This document shows positions 22,965 through 35,745 of a DNA stretch of 64,000 bases, one piece after another. A model generated the notes under the pieces. The model was not told the DNA's origin. It saw only the letters and a list, made by a program, of their open reading frames with translations, and ran no database searches. The DNA is taken from positions 20,450,798 to 20,514,797 of the forward strand of contig OX457052.1 in NCBI GenBank assembly GCA_949752735.1. Reading direction: 5' to 3'. The stretch comes from Lumbricus terrestris. Its lineage: Eukaryota > Annelida > Clitellata > Crassiclitellata > Lumbricidae. Numbering within the stretch: position 1 is the first letter of the stretch; every line of letters starts with the position of its first letter. Both the position numbers and the translations under genes were made by a program.

Positions 22965-23455
22965 ATAAATGGCGGTCATGTTGGACGCCATCTTGGTTTT
23001 CAGAGAAAGCTTCTGATGGATTGTTTGGCATTTTTGATATGTTATTCTACTCATATTCCTTCACCTATCCTGAAAATTTCAGCTTGTTACGAGCATTTTC
23101 CAGGTGATAATTGATGACCTTGTAAAACAACGGCCATCTTGGACGCCATCTTGGTTTCCATAAAGAGCTCCTGAAGGATTGCTGGGCACTTTTGACATGT
23201 TATTCTACTTATACTCCTACACCTACCCTGAAAATTTCAGCTTGTTACGAGCTTTTTCCAGGTGATGACTGATGACCTTGGGAAATGGCGGACATTTTGT
23301 ACGCCATCTTAGATTTCGGAAAGAGCCCTTGAAGGATTGCTTGGCACTTTTCGTATCTCATTCTACTAATATTCCTACACATATCCTGAACATTTCAGCT
23401 TGCTATGAGCTATTTCAACATTTTTATGTAATGTTCCTGGGAAAAATCCAATGGA
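22965..23455. repeat. Three tandem ~150-bp units (copy B)
   Basis: Homologue of the array at 5142-5610, with the same three units built around CGCCATCTTGG and TTTCAGCTTG. Confidence 0.75.
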
Positions 23456-23603
23456 AAAAAACTGGAAAAAATTTCCCATTTTTTCAACTGGCACTACATC
23501 ACATTTTTCTTAGAGTTTCTTCCTGAACTCAAAAATATCTTTCTTTTGCTTGTAGCACCAAAATGCACAATAACGATGTTTTCGACCGCTAATAGCTCGG
23601 ACT

Positions 23604-25402
23604 AGACGTCTTGTGGAAGATTATAAGCAACGGGATTTTCTGTGTTAAAAAGTGTTGAAGTCTACACGAAGATAAACAAAAACATGAATTGGACAGCAGC
23701 AGGAGGTGGTGACAAGCCCCGACTGGTGGAAGGGAGGAAGGCAACAGACGATGTCATGCCCCATGCATTTATATAGCGCACATATACAGAAAGGCCATCT
23801 AGCGACCATATATGCAACCGTGTCAACTATAACCATGCCACCACCACCAAGCAGAGTCGTCAACTAAACGATTCTGGTCATGAACGGCACCGGAAGCGAG
23901 TCATAAGCACCCGTTGCCGTTGTTCTTGTTGTTCCCGCCATGCAGCAGCAGGTGCCCGTGCCACAATCGTCTCATTGCCATTCCGGGCTATTCGCCGACT
24001 ACGTTCAGAGCTGTGTGCGAAATATTCCTCTATTCAACAGCTGGATGCGGAAAGTAATGACGCAACTCTTTGAACGACGCGGTTTGAGATGACGCCGGCT
24101 GACGACAGCCGAGATGTGACTACAATGATTTCAGACCAACTGGTTATTCTTCTAAGCGTGAACCGTATACGTGTGGTGATTAACCTAGTAGATTGTGACA
24201 ATCCATGTATTTTGCATTTCATTCCTCACAAGGCTTACAGTATCTTTAATTTGCAGTATGACAATGTAATGGGCAAATGTAACTTCAACTACACGTTGCT
24301 TTGGGATATCAAAATTGTATGATTTCAAATTACAATATAGTCTAGAAGTGAAAATCTAATTGAATTTTACACATTACAAATTAATGTCAAGCAATTTCAA
24401 ATACGTGATTTTAACTGCTGTCCGTCATTGTTGAATGTATACATGTACTGATTGCGTTCCATAAAAAAGCCAACAACGACTTTGATTACAATGGCGTAGA
24501 GTGAGCCATACAATTATAAGACCTTGTATATATATTATATATATATATATCATTAATCGTCATGATATCCTATAAATTTATTAGCAGACAGTTTATTGTT
24601 ATTGCTGATGCGTCGTCTAAATATAAGCATGTTCGGCTGATTAAAATCAAGATTTATAGAGCTAATAAAACATCTTAGGTAATCAATCGTATTTTATTGC
24701 TTGCAACGATCTTACTAAATCTTGTATATGATTTTATACGCTGTGCAATCATTAAAAGTGATTGATTATACGATAAATCAGCATGGTCCATTAACAACAG
24801 TGAGCTATAATTGCATTTTAAGGCTCGCGTACAGGAGTCTCACTTATAATATTGTAATGCACTATATGATTTTCTTCGAACTTAACTCTTTTTCTGACTA
24901 ATCACACTGCAAGGCATTCACCCTACATTCAACTAATGAAAACAAAATATTTTTCAGCTATTGAGTTGTCTAAACAAGTAGGCTATAGGAACATCCTGCC
25001 ATTGATTACGTTAAATATAGAATAGTACTTTGTGTGGGTGTTTCCTGTCAAAATCTGCAGAAATGACAGAGATATAAACAAACGTCTGTTATTGTTATGA
25101 TTTATACGAAAATCGATTAAGAGCATTTCGACAACAGGCATAAATCAATGACTAATCGGTCACGCATCATTGGAGCGCGACCAAGCGAAACCCACGCTGC
25201 ATGTCGTGCAGTTAACCCAAGTGGAACGGACCAACATTGATCGAGTCAGTGACCATAACATTTGCTGCACTTTCATTCCTTGTTAACATACCTAATAAAT
25301 CTCTGTTTTTCAGAATACCAAAGCAATTTTAATGAAGTGGGACTAAACAGCAGAGGCGTTGTTTTGCTTCTTAGACAATTGATGCCTCATATGTCATTGA
25401 AA

Positions 25403-25403
<1 letters not shown>
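23604..25403. other. Intergenic sequence
   Basis: No supportable gene. A short (TA)n run lies at about 24527-24550. Short open frames on both strands show no recognisable domain. Confidence 0.5.
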
Positions 25404-25433
<30 letters not shown>

Positions 25434-25630
25434 TGTATGTATGTATGTATGTATGTATGTATGTATGTATGTATGTATGTATGTATGTATGTATGTATGT
25501 ATGTATGCATGTATGCATGCATGCATGCATGCATGTATGTATGTATGTATGTATGCATGTTTGTGTGTGTATGTATGTATGTATGTGTGTGTGTATGTAT
25601 GCATGTATATATGTGTGTATATGTATGTTA
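25404..25630. repeat. (GTAT)n microsatellite
   Basis: Tetranucleotide array, nearly pure for the first 100 bases, then with GCAT and GTGT variants. The frames it opens on both strands are not genes. Confidence 0.97.
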
Positions 25631-25879
25631 TTTTTACGACGAGGGTTGATCAATATAGTGTACTAAGTGTTTAAAGTGCTGAACCTTATCAGTACTGTTG
25701 GTTAAGGGTTGGAATTACTGCCAGGGCAGACCATTGATTCAAGAGTTTGCTCCTAATGAGTGCACCGAACATAATTTTATACTGTCAGCTATAAAATGCG
25801 ACGCCAATAGAAAGTACGCCTCAAATTATGCCGAGAACAAGAAAATGACCGTTCAGTGTGCAGGACTATAGCTTAAGTC

Positions 25880-26275
25880 ACTGCTCTTCTTCTTCTTCAT
25901 TCTATTCTTCGCATTCTTCCTACTTCTTCATCTTCTTCATCTTCTCCCTGTTCCTGTTATTGTTCTTCTTTCTTCTTCTTCTCTTCTTCTTCTTCCTCGC
26001 ATATCTCCTCTTCTTTCTTTTCTTCTTCTTCTTTTTCTACTTCTTCTTACTTTCATGTTCTTTTTCATTTTCTTCTTCATCATCTTCTTCGTCTTCTTCT
26101 TCTTCTTCTTCTTCTTCTTCTTCTTCTTCTTCTTCTTCTTCTTCTTCTTCTGCTTCTTCCTCATCCTCTTCTTCTTCTTCTTGTTCTTCTTCTTCTTTTC
26201 TTCGCATTCTTCCTCATCTTCTTCTTCGTATTCTTCTTCTTTCTCTTCTTCTTTTTCTTCCTCTTCTTCGTTTTA
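25880..26275. repeat. (CTT)n pyrimidine tract
   Basis: About 400 bases of imperfect TTC/CTT; the purest part is 26090-26155. Confidence 0.95.
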
Positions 26276-27765
26276 TTTTGCCATAATTTTATATTATTCT
26301 CAAAACGTTAGCCTCTCAGTCAACACTCTGCAAGTTGCACCGAATGATCTCCTTTTCAAATGATCCAAAGACCTTTCAGCAAAGTTCAAAGGCAGACGGC
26401 AAAACGCGATGATCAACTTTGAGCTGACAGGTCGGAATACTTTCGGAACGATGCATCTTGGAGACTTGGAAAGAAGTGACTACACGTTTTTCTGTGTTGA
26501 AAAGTTGCCGACCAAGACGCTGGGCTTCGCATATCGTACGCACCGATTTAACTTCAAATACGCGTGCAGATATATTAAGCATTCATAGAGGACTTACGAT
26601 ATAGGTGGCAGGTCTCAGATATATCAACATTTACCCGAGAGCTGTTAACCCGTTTCGTCACAGCTTCACGTAATTCAGTATGGGCTATTAATGCCCTCCT
26701 CAATTGAAAATGACACATAAATCGTCATACCCACTGTGTCCCACGTCAGGTCCAAGGAACTGTCCTAATAGTCTAGAAAATTGCTTGAAAATCCTCCAAA
26801 TATCTCCCAGACAGGATCACAATTTCGTTCATAGAACCTCCTACACGTCGCCCAAATAGCCTCAGAATATCGCCAAAATGTGAGAAATTGCCAATATCAC
26901 ATTTAACTACGACTGCCCGTTCCCGAGAATAATATAATAGGCCCAACGCAAAGGACACCGACCACGGGTGGTTATGATCAGCGGCGGCTTTAAATACACG
27001 TCGTGATTACGACACGAGCGCTATTTATTATCGCTGCGGTGGCCAATGCGTGTTCTGGCAACGCGCAGCTTCGACTCTCCCAAACGAAATGACCGCATCA
27101 GCTCCGTTGCGAGTGCACCCAGTGGTGACCATAAATGATTCAATGACTCTGGGAGACGTTGCCTAAATCCGGAATATGGCAGGACGATAAATATAGAGGC
27201 GCCAGCGTGGTGGGACATTGCGCGGCGGGATGTTAGATTGGCGGTTTTGCGTAACAAAATACGGCTTATATAGAATTTGAAGGCAGAGGCCGTGCCGGGA
27301 GGTGGGCGATAAATAGGGTACTCGGGAGAATGGGAAGTCATTGATGTCGAATAACCTATTGTATGGACCGGTATTAACAGCCGCAGGACACAAAGGCATG
27401 CGAAGTTTCATGACAGATACGCTGATGACGTGCAACAAATCCGGGATGCGAAAATGGGAAAAAGATGGCTGCGTGAATACACTGGTCGCAGCACGAAAGC
27501 ATAGATAGGTGGCAACAACATGAGCAGACGACGCTTCACCTTTGAGTTCCCGCGCTTTGTAATTACGTGCATTTTTACGTCATAGATGCACGCATGCGCC
27601 GTGCACTTGCGACCAGGGACGCGTGGCGGAAGTACGGTACTATGTTGATCAAGCAGAGCGGTGATGCATATGGATACGAGCATTTTTGCTTCATATGCAT
27701 CTAGCACTGTGTGAAATGTCAGAATGCTTTTGCACTATTCTAATGATATTTATAATTATTACTAC
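26276..27765. other. Intergenic sequence
   Basis: No recognisable gene. Several 60-100-codon frames on the minus strand (26376-26582, 27021-27341, 27408-27707) lack domains or splice support. Confidence 0.5.
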
Positions 27766-27815
27766 TAATGCCACTACTGCTACCGCTAGTCCTAACGCTA
27801 CTACTACTGCTGCTG

Positions 27816-27893
<78 letters not shown>

Positions 27894-27905
27894 TTACTAC
27901 TACTG

Positions 27906-27940
<35 letters not shown>

Positions 27941-27947
27941 TCCACCA
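27766..27947. repeat. (ACT)n microsatellite
   Basis: Trinucleotide array with few interruptions; it opens poly-Thr, poly-Leu and poly-Val frames that are artefacts. Confidence 0.96.
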
Positions 27948-29190
27948 CCGCCCCGCCGCCTATAATTTACCGAAAATATGTTCATTACGTATGACATGGT
28001 TATTGGTTAGGAAAACATATACAATGGCGGTTTCTTGGGAAACATGTTGGCATTTTCATCGGTAAGCTTATACCTTACTCTGCCTTAACTAAAAAATAAT
28101 AATTTGCAGCATAACATGTAGCCGAGGTCTATAAATTATTGCGTTTGATTACACCACGCTCATTAAAATTGCATTGCGTCACAGAGTACATCCACTTTTG
28201 TTTCGCATGGGATTAAATTTATTCTAGACATAATAATTTTATCACAGTATTTTATTTCCTTTTTGACATTTATGCGAAAAACTTCAATGTAAAAAGGGAA
28301 TAAAATACTGTCATAAATAAAATCATTGTTTTTCGCATTTTACTTGCTTTTCGCATAAAATCACATTACGTCAGCGCGTGCACACACCTGTGAAAAGCCT
28401 TAACGTGATATAAATTTTGTGCGTGTTTGTCGACGGCGATATTTGTTAGGCGCCTATAATAGCTATGATTTATTTAACGTTGAGCTGACGGCACCGAATC
28501 GTTTCAGCAGAAATTACTCGAGGTTCGCGCTAAATGTCATCCTGGTATAGAATAGAGACCAACTTTTGCCGGTCGTAGAGTGAAGATTAATGGCGGCCGG
28601 TCGCATTAGTTAGGGCGGGCAGAGACAATTTGATGGATCACCCTATATTGGAATAATTCAATGACCATGGCGAATCGGTATAAATTCTGTTAAACGCATG
28701 GACGTTGCTATTCTGGCGTTGACTTGCTGTTTTTGTTACTGCCGGGGTTGTATTAGGAATTGATGGAAATGACACGCGTTTCAAAGTGAATAATGGTATA
28801 CCTGTCTGTGGGATATTTTTCTTATATGCTGCATGGATGCCTGCTTTTTACGCCGACTTCGATATGAGACAATACTCTTTGTTTATCGAAGTTAAGTCAC
28901 AGAGAAACAACAACAGCAGCAACAACAACCACAACAACGACAAACTGATAACCGAATTCCATGCTTTGATTGCACAACGGCAATTAAGGATGCTTTGTGG
29001 CAGTCACAGCAATACTGTTGCACTGATGGTGGACAAGTTCCGTGCAAATGTTTGTGCAAGATTGTGCCCTTCAGGAAGCAATTGTTGTGTCTGTGTCTTA
29101 TTATGTTGTGAGCTGCCCTCTCGTGGCAAAATTCTATATGTATACGCTTATAGGCCTATATATAATTATATAGATCTATAGGGGGAGGGA
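27948..29190. other. Intergenic sequence with one hairpin
   Basis: No gene is supported. The only structure is the hairpin at 28244-28311. An open frame at 28786-29181 has an AAC/AGC run but no domain. Confidence 0.45.
28244..28311. repeat. Hairpin with 26-27-bp arms
   Basis: The left arm (28244-28270, ACAGTATTTTATTTCC...) pairs with the right arm (28286-28311) with one bulge and one or two mismatches, across a 15-base loop. Confidence 0.8.
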
Positions 29191-29224
29191 ATGGAGTACG
29201 CAAGCGTCTCATATAACCTCTGCT

Positions 29225-29565
29225 GCTCAAAAGTCCATCACGCCACCTACACGTGGTCCCCCTGTGGAAAACGAAGTGCGTGGTGGGCGACCGAGTTTCT
29301 CGCCGGTATATGCGAGAATCCAGAGGAGAAGATCCTGAAGGACGGATGACGGAACTCGGCAACGCATGGAGATGGTGTCTCGTTAAAAACACCGAGGGGA
29401 AGGCAACGGGAGACCACCCCTCTACGAATCCCGAGTAAATGTCAAATGAAGCTCCTACAGGATACGATGATGACGAGGATTGGGTATACCAAAGACTAAA
29501 GAAGAAGGCCCAGCGGAGGGAAGAGTGGCGACATTGGACAGCCGAACCTGCCTAGGGGCATGCAG
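29225..29565 (+). other. Possible retrotransposon fragment
   Basis: GC-richer than its surroundings. It contains GGGGAAGGCAACGGGAGACC and a frame ending RLKKKAQRREEWRHW, which looks like the C-terminus of a LINE ORF2. I cannot name a family. Confidence 0.25.
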
Positions 29566-29873
29566 AGAATCCGAAGAGAGAGATATAAACATATTTATAG
29601 ATCTATGTATATTGTACCATTTACTTTGACAATGCATGGCGTGATGACAATGATCTTGAAGATGATGATGAAGACGTTGATGGTGAGAATGATAAATTGT
29701 GAATGACGGTGAGGATAATGACGATGCGACGGTAGGGATATTCTGTGAAATAAAAACCTGAACTCTTGTTGGGTTGGCTGAATTGCTTTTAAATTGATTT
29801 TATGACTAAAAGACAAATAAAATATCATGGATCAAAATAGTACGTGGTACTTTGTTTAAAAGACAACTACCAT

Positions 29874-30055
29874 CATAAGCCATCATGCAGAAAGTAGACA
29901 GCAGACACACACTTTGGTACTGTATTGTGTTGTATTGTATTGTATAAACTGTAGTACTGTTGGATGGAACCAAGTAAATCAAGATAAATATTCTTCTAAG
30001 TATCGGAGCAATACAGTACCAAAGTGTGTCTACTTTCTGCATGATGGCTTATATG
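29874..30055. repeat. Foldback: inverted repeat with ~47-bp arms
   Basis: Left arm 29874-29927 (CATAAGCCATCATGCAGAAA to GGTACTGTATTG) and right arm 30009-30055 are reverse complements, apart from a 9-base bulge in the left arm and a small end difference. The loop is about 81 bases. Confidence 0.88.
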
Positions 30056-31822
30056 AGTCACCATTGGCTGCAGTAAAATGCAAACAAAAAACTGCCTGAA
30101 TTGTCTCATGGCTACGCAAAAGCTGCATAACAAACATACGATTAAAAACACTAGCGCTATATCAATTCCAGGCGGCAAAGTTTCAGTACCAGATATAAAT
30201 TCTCAGAGTGGATGTCAGACGGGGAGACAGAAGCACAATGCCGTGGTATATAGTGAAAGCGGTTATTGCCCACAGCGCGTTGTCATAACAACGCCATAGA
30301 AGTTTCCAAATTAGCCTAGATATATATGATAGCATTGAAAGAAAATGATTAAAGCACGGAAGGAATGGGGAATCTCATTAACGGAGACGATGACATAAAA
30401 GAGACAACTTATATATGGAAGCAATGATAGATGGAACTGAGAGGCGCGTTTACGAGATTATATGGGACACTTAACGATTGTCAACACGGGGACATGACAA
30501 TCAGATGACTAATAACAAACGAATTATATTTAATTAATTAGCTCTGAGCCAGGATTTGACTCTGAATGGAATAGAACCAGACGCTATGTAAATAGCTGTC
30601 TGATTGAATTGTTCTAAAGCACACGAGTTACCGTTCTCTATTGTGATCCATTAATTATAGTCTATAATTATTAGCTACGTGCAAACGTTGTCGTTTATTC
30701 GTTTCCCTGAACGTCTATAGGCGCTTGTTGAGTGTTTATAGATTGCCAATGTGATTTACAGTTGGAATGCTGTGTAAAATTAATCATGTTAAGTGTAAAT
30801 CTCATTAGCGATGCAAATTCAGCCACTGCTTGTACTTTGACAGTGCCAGTCTAAACCTGGACAAAGGAGGAGGGCGACACTAATCATCCTTGGTGTGACA
30901 CAATGTCGTTGAACAGCAACTGCAGGCACATGGAATGCCATTCTAATAGCAGCACAGAAGACAAGAGTTACATGCAAAGGTTTGAGTGGCGTCTCAATAT
31001 TTAAGAAGTCTTCGTTTCTAGATTTTCTGTACGATAATGATTATTATCATTCACTGAGTTAGGATGTTTATACTATCGCATTTCATGGTCTGCGTCTGGC
31101 ATGTCATTTCTTAGCTTGACAGTGATGTTGGTTATCGTATACAAATTAATCTTCGAGTGACATTTCGAGTCACCATGAAACGATGTAAATTATTGCAGTT
31201 TGACTAAAAAATAATTGAGAAAAACTTGCTTAAATCGATGCTGATTAGTTTGTACCTGAACAATAATATTATAGACTATTCAAATAGAATGGAGATTGCA
31301 TCGGCTTATATACATGTAGATGCGATCATTGCACACCATACGCTTGCATGCAACAGTAAATTAGTAAAACCTAATTAAGTGAATTCATATAATAATATTA
31401 TTGTTATTCATTAGTCCATCTAATATATAATCCTATGTTTTACATAGCGCCTCTATCTTCAATTATTATAGACAAGACATCAATTGACGATCGCTTCAAC
31501 TGAATCCGAAGTTGAGAAATTTTAGATTAGGCTGAACAAAAGAATGGAACAGGCACCTGGCATAGCCTTCAACGAACACACAGAGACAACATGTAGGCTA
31601 GTTGTACAAAAGATTAACATATTGTATTGTATTGCATTGCATCACATGTGTTGCATGCAGTCTGTTCTGTTAGTAGTTAAGATTTACAATGTATGTCTTC
31701 TGTAATTTATTTTGATTGCATATTAAACTGTAGGCTGTAACGGGTTGCGGTCTGTCAACAACCGGACTGTTCAATAATAAAGGAATATTACTGCAGATAG
31801 TCATATAACAAGGAAGCCTCAC
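30056..31822. other. Intergenic sequence
   Basis: No gene is visible. A fragment at 30875-30920 (GACACTAATCATC then TGTCGTTGAA) matches the tail of the SINE at 63294-63475. Confidence 0.5.
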
Positions 31823-31972
31823 CTTTCCATCTTTAATTCGAACGGCATCGTAGATCTTCCAAACCATTTCCCGTCCGGCGCTGGCAACCTGACGAACGAG
31901 ACGAAAGTGTTGTGCTATCGGGTTGACACCATCTGACACCAGGCTGTGTTTTATGACTGACAGGACTTCCAT
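31823..31972 (-). CDS. Candidate first coding exon of a SCYL2-like pseudokinase
   Basis: A 50-codon, phase-0 exon from ATG (31970-31972) to a good donor, AAAG|GTGAGG. A CAG acceptor after a pyrimidine tract lies upstream (minus strand, ending near 32008). The peptide starts MEVLSVIK and contains NPIAQHF, then RQVASAG and VWKIYDAV. This matches the start of SCYL2 (SCY1-like pseudokinase 2, clathrin-coated vesicle traffic), where NPxxxxF, xxxIASxG and WKIY/F occur in this order. The Gly-loop position reads SAGREM. No further kinase exon is visible downstream on the minus strand, so it may be an isolated exon or a gene with very long introns. Confidence 0.4.
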
Positions 31973-32275
31973 TACGGGAGGTGATCTTCACAGTGTTGTG
32001 CAGATCTGACAGAACGGGTCGAAGCAGATGTTCTATGTTGCTCTGATCTGGACGAGATTTTCGACCAATCTGTCTACTACTTCTTCCGTGTAACGAACTG
32101 TCGCTTGAAGATTAATTTGTGTGGGATATTGATTCGAAAGTAGTCCAACGTAGTCTATTGATGTGCAGAATCAGAGCCTGCATGAAAAGGAATGAAAATA
32201 CTTGTACAATCGTCTTCATTTTCATTTTCATCAGTTCCACCACCATGATAATTAATCAACATCACCACTGTCACT

Positions 32276-32720
<445 letters not shown>

Positions 32721-33256
32721 CATTCTATGGCAGTAGTCAACATATTCATCAGCCTCATCCTATAACAAGAGTCGCTGGTGTCATCACAATCATCATCTCT
32801 CTTCAATCTTCGTAGTCGAGATCTACATGTACACTGTCTGCCGGCATTGGATTCGTCAGCGATGAAGCATTGGCGTAGAAATTGGTGGAAAGTGTATTTG
32901 TGCGAATTTGATTCACCGTCTCTTGATTTGATTTGATTAGAGAATAAGATTAGACAATGTAATTATCCCCGACCGCGGTTACATTTCCGCAGTTCCCTAC
33001 CGCAGTCTTGCATTTTCACGGTATCTGTTTTCGGCTACAACGCTGCGCGTCCATGTAAAAAAAACATTCTCAACGAGTTCGTTTAACCAGTGCATAGAAT
33101 TTTCTGTAACCTTAGCCTTGGCCAAATTAGCTCTGCCACAGCATCCCGCTTGTTGTTAATATCGACGAAAAAAGCTTCATAATTCGGTCTGTCTTTCATT
33201 TTCAAAGAACCTTTCAATGCACAACCGCTTAGCATCGCTTAACTCAGTTTCTAATT
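32721..33256. other. Intergenic sequence
   Basis: No feature recognised. Confidence 0.5.
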
Positions 33257-33264
33257 ATTATGTG

Positions 33265-34221
33265 TAGGGCTGTTGTTCGATTAAAAATTTTAATCGAAAT
33301 TAATCGCGCGATTAATTTTTTTAATCGCAATTAACGCCAAATTAATCGCAATACATTTCCTTCAAATATATTAATCTTACTATTTTCTAAGGACCCCTGA
33401 AGCATAAACTTTTAATTACTGAATGCATTCTTTCTATTGCAAACAAATTTAATAACATTTTTCTTAGGCCTATTGAATTTCTGCATTTAGCTTATTGAAC
33501 AGTTTTGTATGACAGACAGAATTGAAACTCTGTTCAAATCAGTCAACTGCTCAATATCTTTTAATTTCTTTATTTGAGCCACCTCTAATTAAAACTATAT
33601 AGGTCTAAATGTGAAAATTAGTCACCCGTTTTCTGACTATCAAAATTAATTATTTATTCAGCCAACTGTACAGGGTTATAGGCAGACCAGTTTATTTGCA
33701 TTGGTCGGTTCAAGGGATGCTCTTATTAATTAACAATAGTAGGTCTACTATTGAACCTCATTATTTAGTCACATTTTTTCACAAGAGGTTCTGGTTCTTG
33801 CAAAACCTCATCTCGGTTGTCTTTCTGTAAACATTTATCATTTGAAGCCTGGATCCATTGATGTTGCCATCTCCTGATATTTCAACCAACGTAGTCTGAC
33901 GGGATGAGGAAACAACCTTCGTGGACGATGCGGCCTATATCGACGGCTCATCGTTAGCTATAAACGCGTGTTTTGCAGGCGATAATTGAGCAAAGAATTG
34001 CTACGATAATACTCAAATTCTTTGTTGGAATATTTGCCAAAGAATGTAGGCCTATCACTAGCTTTAAGTTTGAGCATTCTGTTTAAAACGAGTTTTTCTG
34101 ACTCTGATTCTATTTTAATCAGATCTAATTAACGCGTACGATTAATGCGTTAAAATTTTTAATCGCAAAATTTTTTAACGCGTTAATCGCACGCGTTAAC
34201 GCGATTAAATCAACAGCCCTA
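33265..34221. mobile_element. hAT-type transposon, 957 bp, TAGGGCTGTTG termini
   Basis: Left end TAGGGCTGTTGTTCGATTAA, right end inverted, CAACAGCCCTA, with AT-rich TTAATCGCGATTAA-like subterminal repeats. The exact 8-bp duplication ATTATGTG flanks it (33257-33264 and 34222-34229). This terminus type is widespread in animal hAT elements. No transposase ORF is visible. Confidence 0.93.
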
Positions 34222-34229
34222 ATTATGTG

Positions 34230-34614
34230 TGCATAACACTCACTTTGATCAGACGGAAAATCATTTGCTTTGGTCTTCACAGATGAACTTTAAAGGCGCT
34301 ATATAAGATTTCTGATGCACGATTAAATGCATACAAATGCACCTGCAGATGTTTTCGTGTGTATTCAACGTCGGAAGTTTGAGTTGTGGCGGCGGTGGTG
34401 TCCTGTTACCAGCACTGAACGCTGTCACCAAAGGATTAGATTTATTGATACTGCGATGAAATATTGTTTGCGACATGAAAGCGTTGCTTTTGTTTGAAGC
34501 AATGGTCAATGCGACGACAATTAATATCGGAGCCGGTGATTGGTCAAGAACACTTCATTGGGAACACTTCATTCAAAGCACCGTCCTTGCTGCATACACA
34601 CACGGATGTACATT
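34230..34614. other. Intergenic sequence
   Basis: No feature recognised. Confidence 0.5.
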
Positions 34615-34975
34615 GCAACGTAAACATACATACACACATACATACCTACATGCGAACATACATACATACATGCATACATACATACATACATTCAGACAAA
34701 CAAACAAACATACATACATACATACATACATACATACATACAAACATACATACACACATACATACATACATACATACATACATACATACATACATACATA
34801 CATACATACATACATACATACATACATACATACATACATACATACAAACATACAGACATACATACATACATACATACATACATACATACATACATACATA
34901 CATACATACATACATACCTACAAACAAACAAACGTACGTTCATGCATACATACATACATACATGCATGCAATGTC
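34615..34975. repeat. (CATA)n microsatellite
   Basis: Tetranucleotide array with CAAA and CAGA variants. Long Thr-Tyr-Ile-His and Cys-Met-Tyr-Val frames arise from it. Confidence 0.97.
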
Positions 34976-35104
34976 ATACGTACATATTATCACCATTGCC
35001 ACCGGAGACACGAAGACAACAAAGTCATACGTGCGTGCGTGCAAACGTATGAACTGGTTTTCATTCGGATTGTCCGACAGCGTCAATCATCGCAGCGCAT
35101 TGGG

Positions 35105-35461
35105 ACAGCAGCAGCAGCAGCAGCATTTCATCGGCAACAGTAACAGCAGCAACAACAACATCAACAACAGCAGCATCAGCAGCATCAGCAGCAACAGCAG
35201 CAACAGCAACAGCAGGAACAACAGCAGCAACTACAACAGAAGCTTCAGGAGCAACAGCAGCAAAAGCACCAACAGCACCAACAGCAACAACAACAGCAAC
35301 AACAGCAGCAGCAAAAACAACAACAACAGCAGCAACAACAACAACAACAGCAACAGCAGCTGCAACAACATCAGCATCAACAACAGCATCAACAGCAGCA
35401 GCAGCAACAACAGCATCAGCAGCAACAGCAGCAGCAACAGAAGTAGCAACAGCTGCAACAA

Positions 35462-35493
<32 letters not shown>

Positions 35494-35745
35494 ACAGCAG
35501 CAACAACAACAGTAGCAATAACAGCAGCAGCAACAACAGCATCAACAGCATCAGCAACAACAACAACAACAGCAACAGCAGCAGCAGCAACAGCAGCAAC
35601 AGCAGCAACAACAACAGCAAAAGCAGCAACAGCAGCAGCAACAACAACACAGCATCAGCATCAGCAGCAACAGCAGCAACAGCAGCAGCAACAACAACAC
35701 TAGCAACAACAGCATCAACAGCAGCAACAGCAGCAGCAGCGACTG
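35105..35745. repeat. CAG/CAA trinucleotide tract, ~640 bp
   Basis: An irregular mixture of CAG, CAA and occasional CAT codon-like units. It is open over most of its length in several frames on both strands (poly-Ser/Asn on +, poly-Leu on -), which is expected for such a repeat and is not evidence of a gene. Confidence 0.93.

Larger units (their letters stand above)
15876..23603 (+). repeat. Segmental duplication, unit B (part matched in window)
   Basis: Collinear with 1-5780; shared sequence begins at TTCGCTTTGCATT in intron 3. Insertions found only here: mariner (16036-17438), TIR element (17521-19086) and hAT MITE (21866-22162). The duplication ends at 23603. Confidence 0.9.

Noticed and set aside
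28786..29181. 131-codon frame with Cys-rich end
   Set aside because: No domain, signal or splice support; the AAC/AGC run and the lack of similarity suggest a chance frame.
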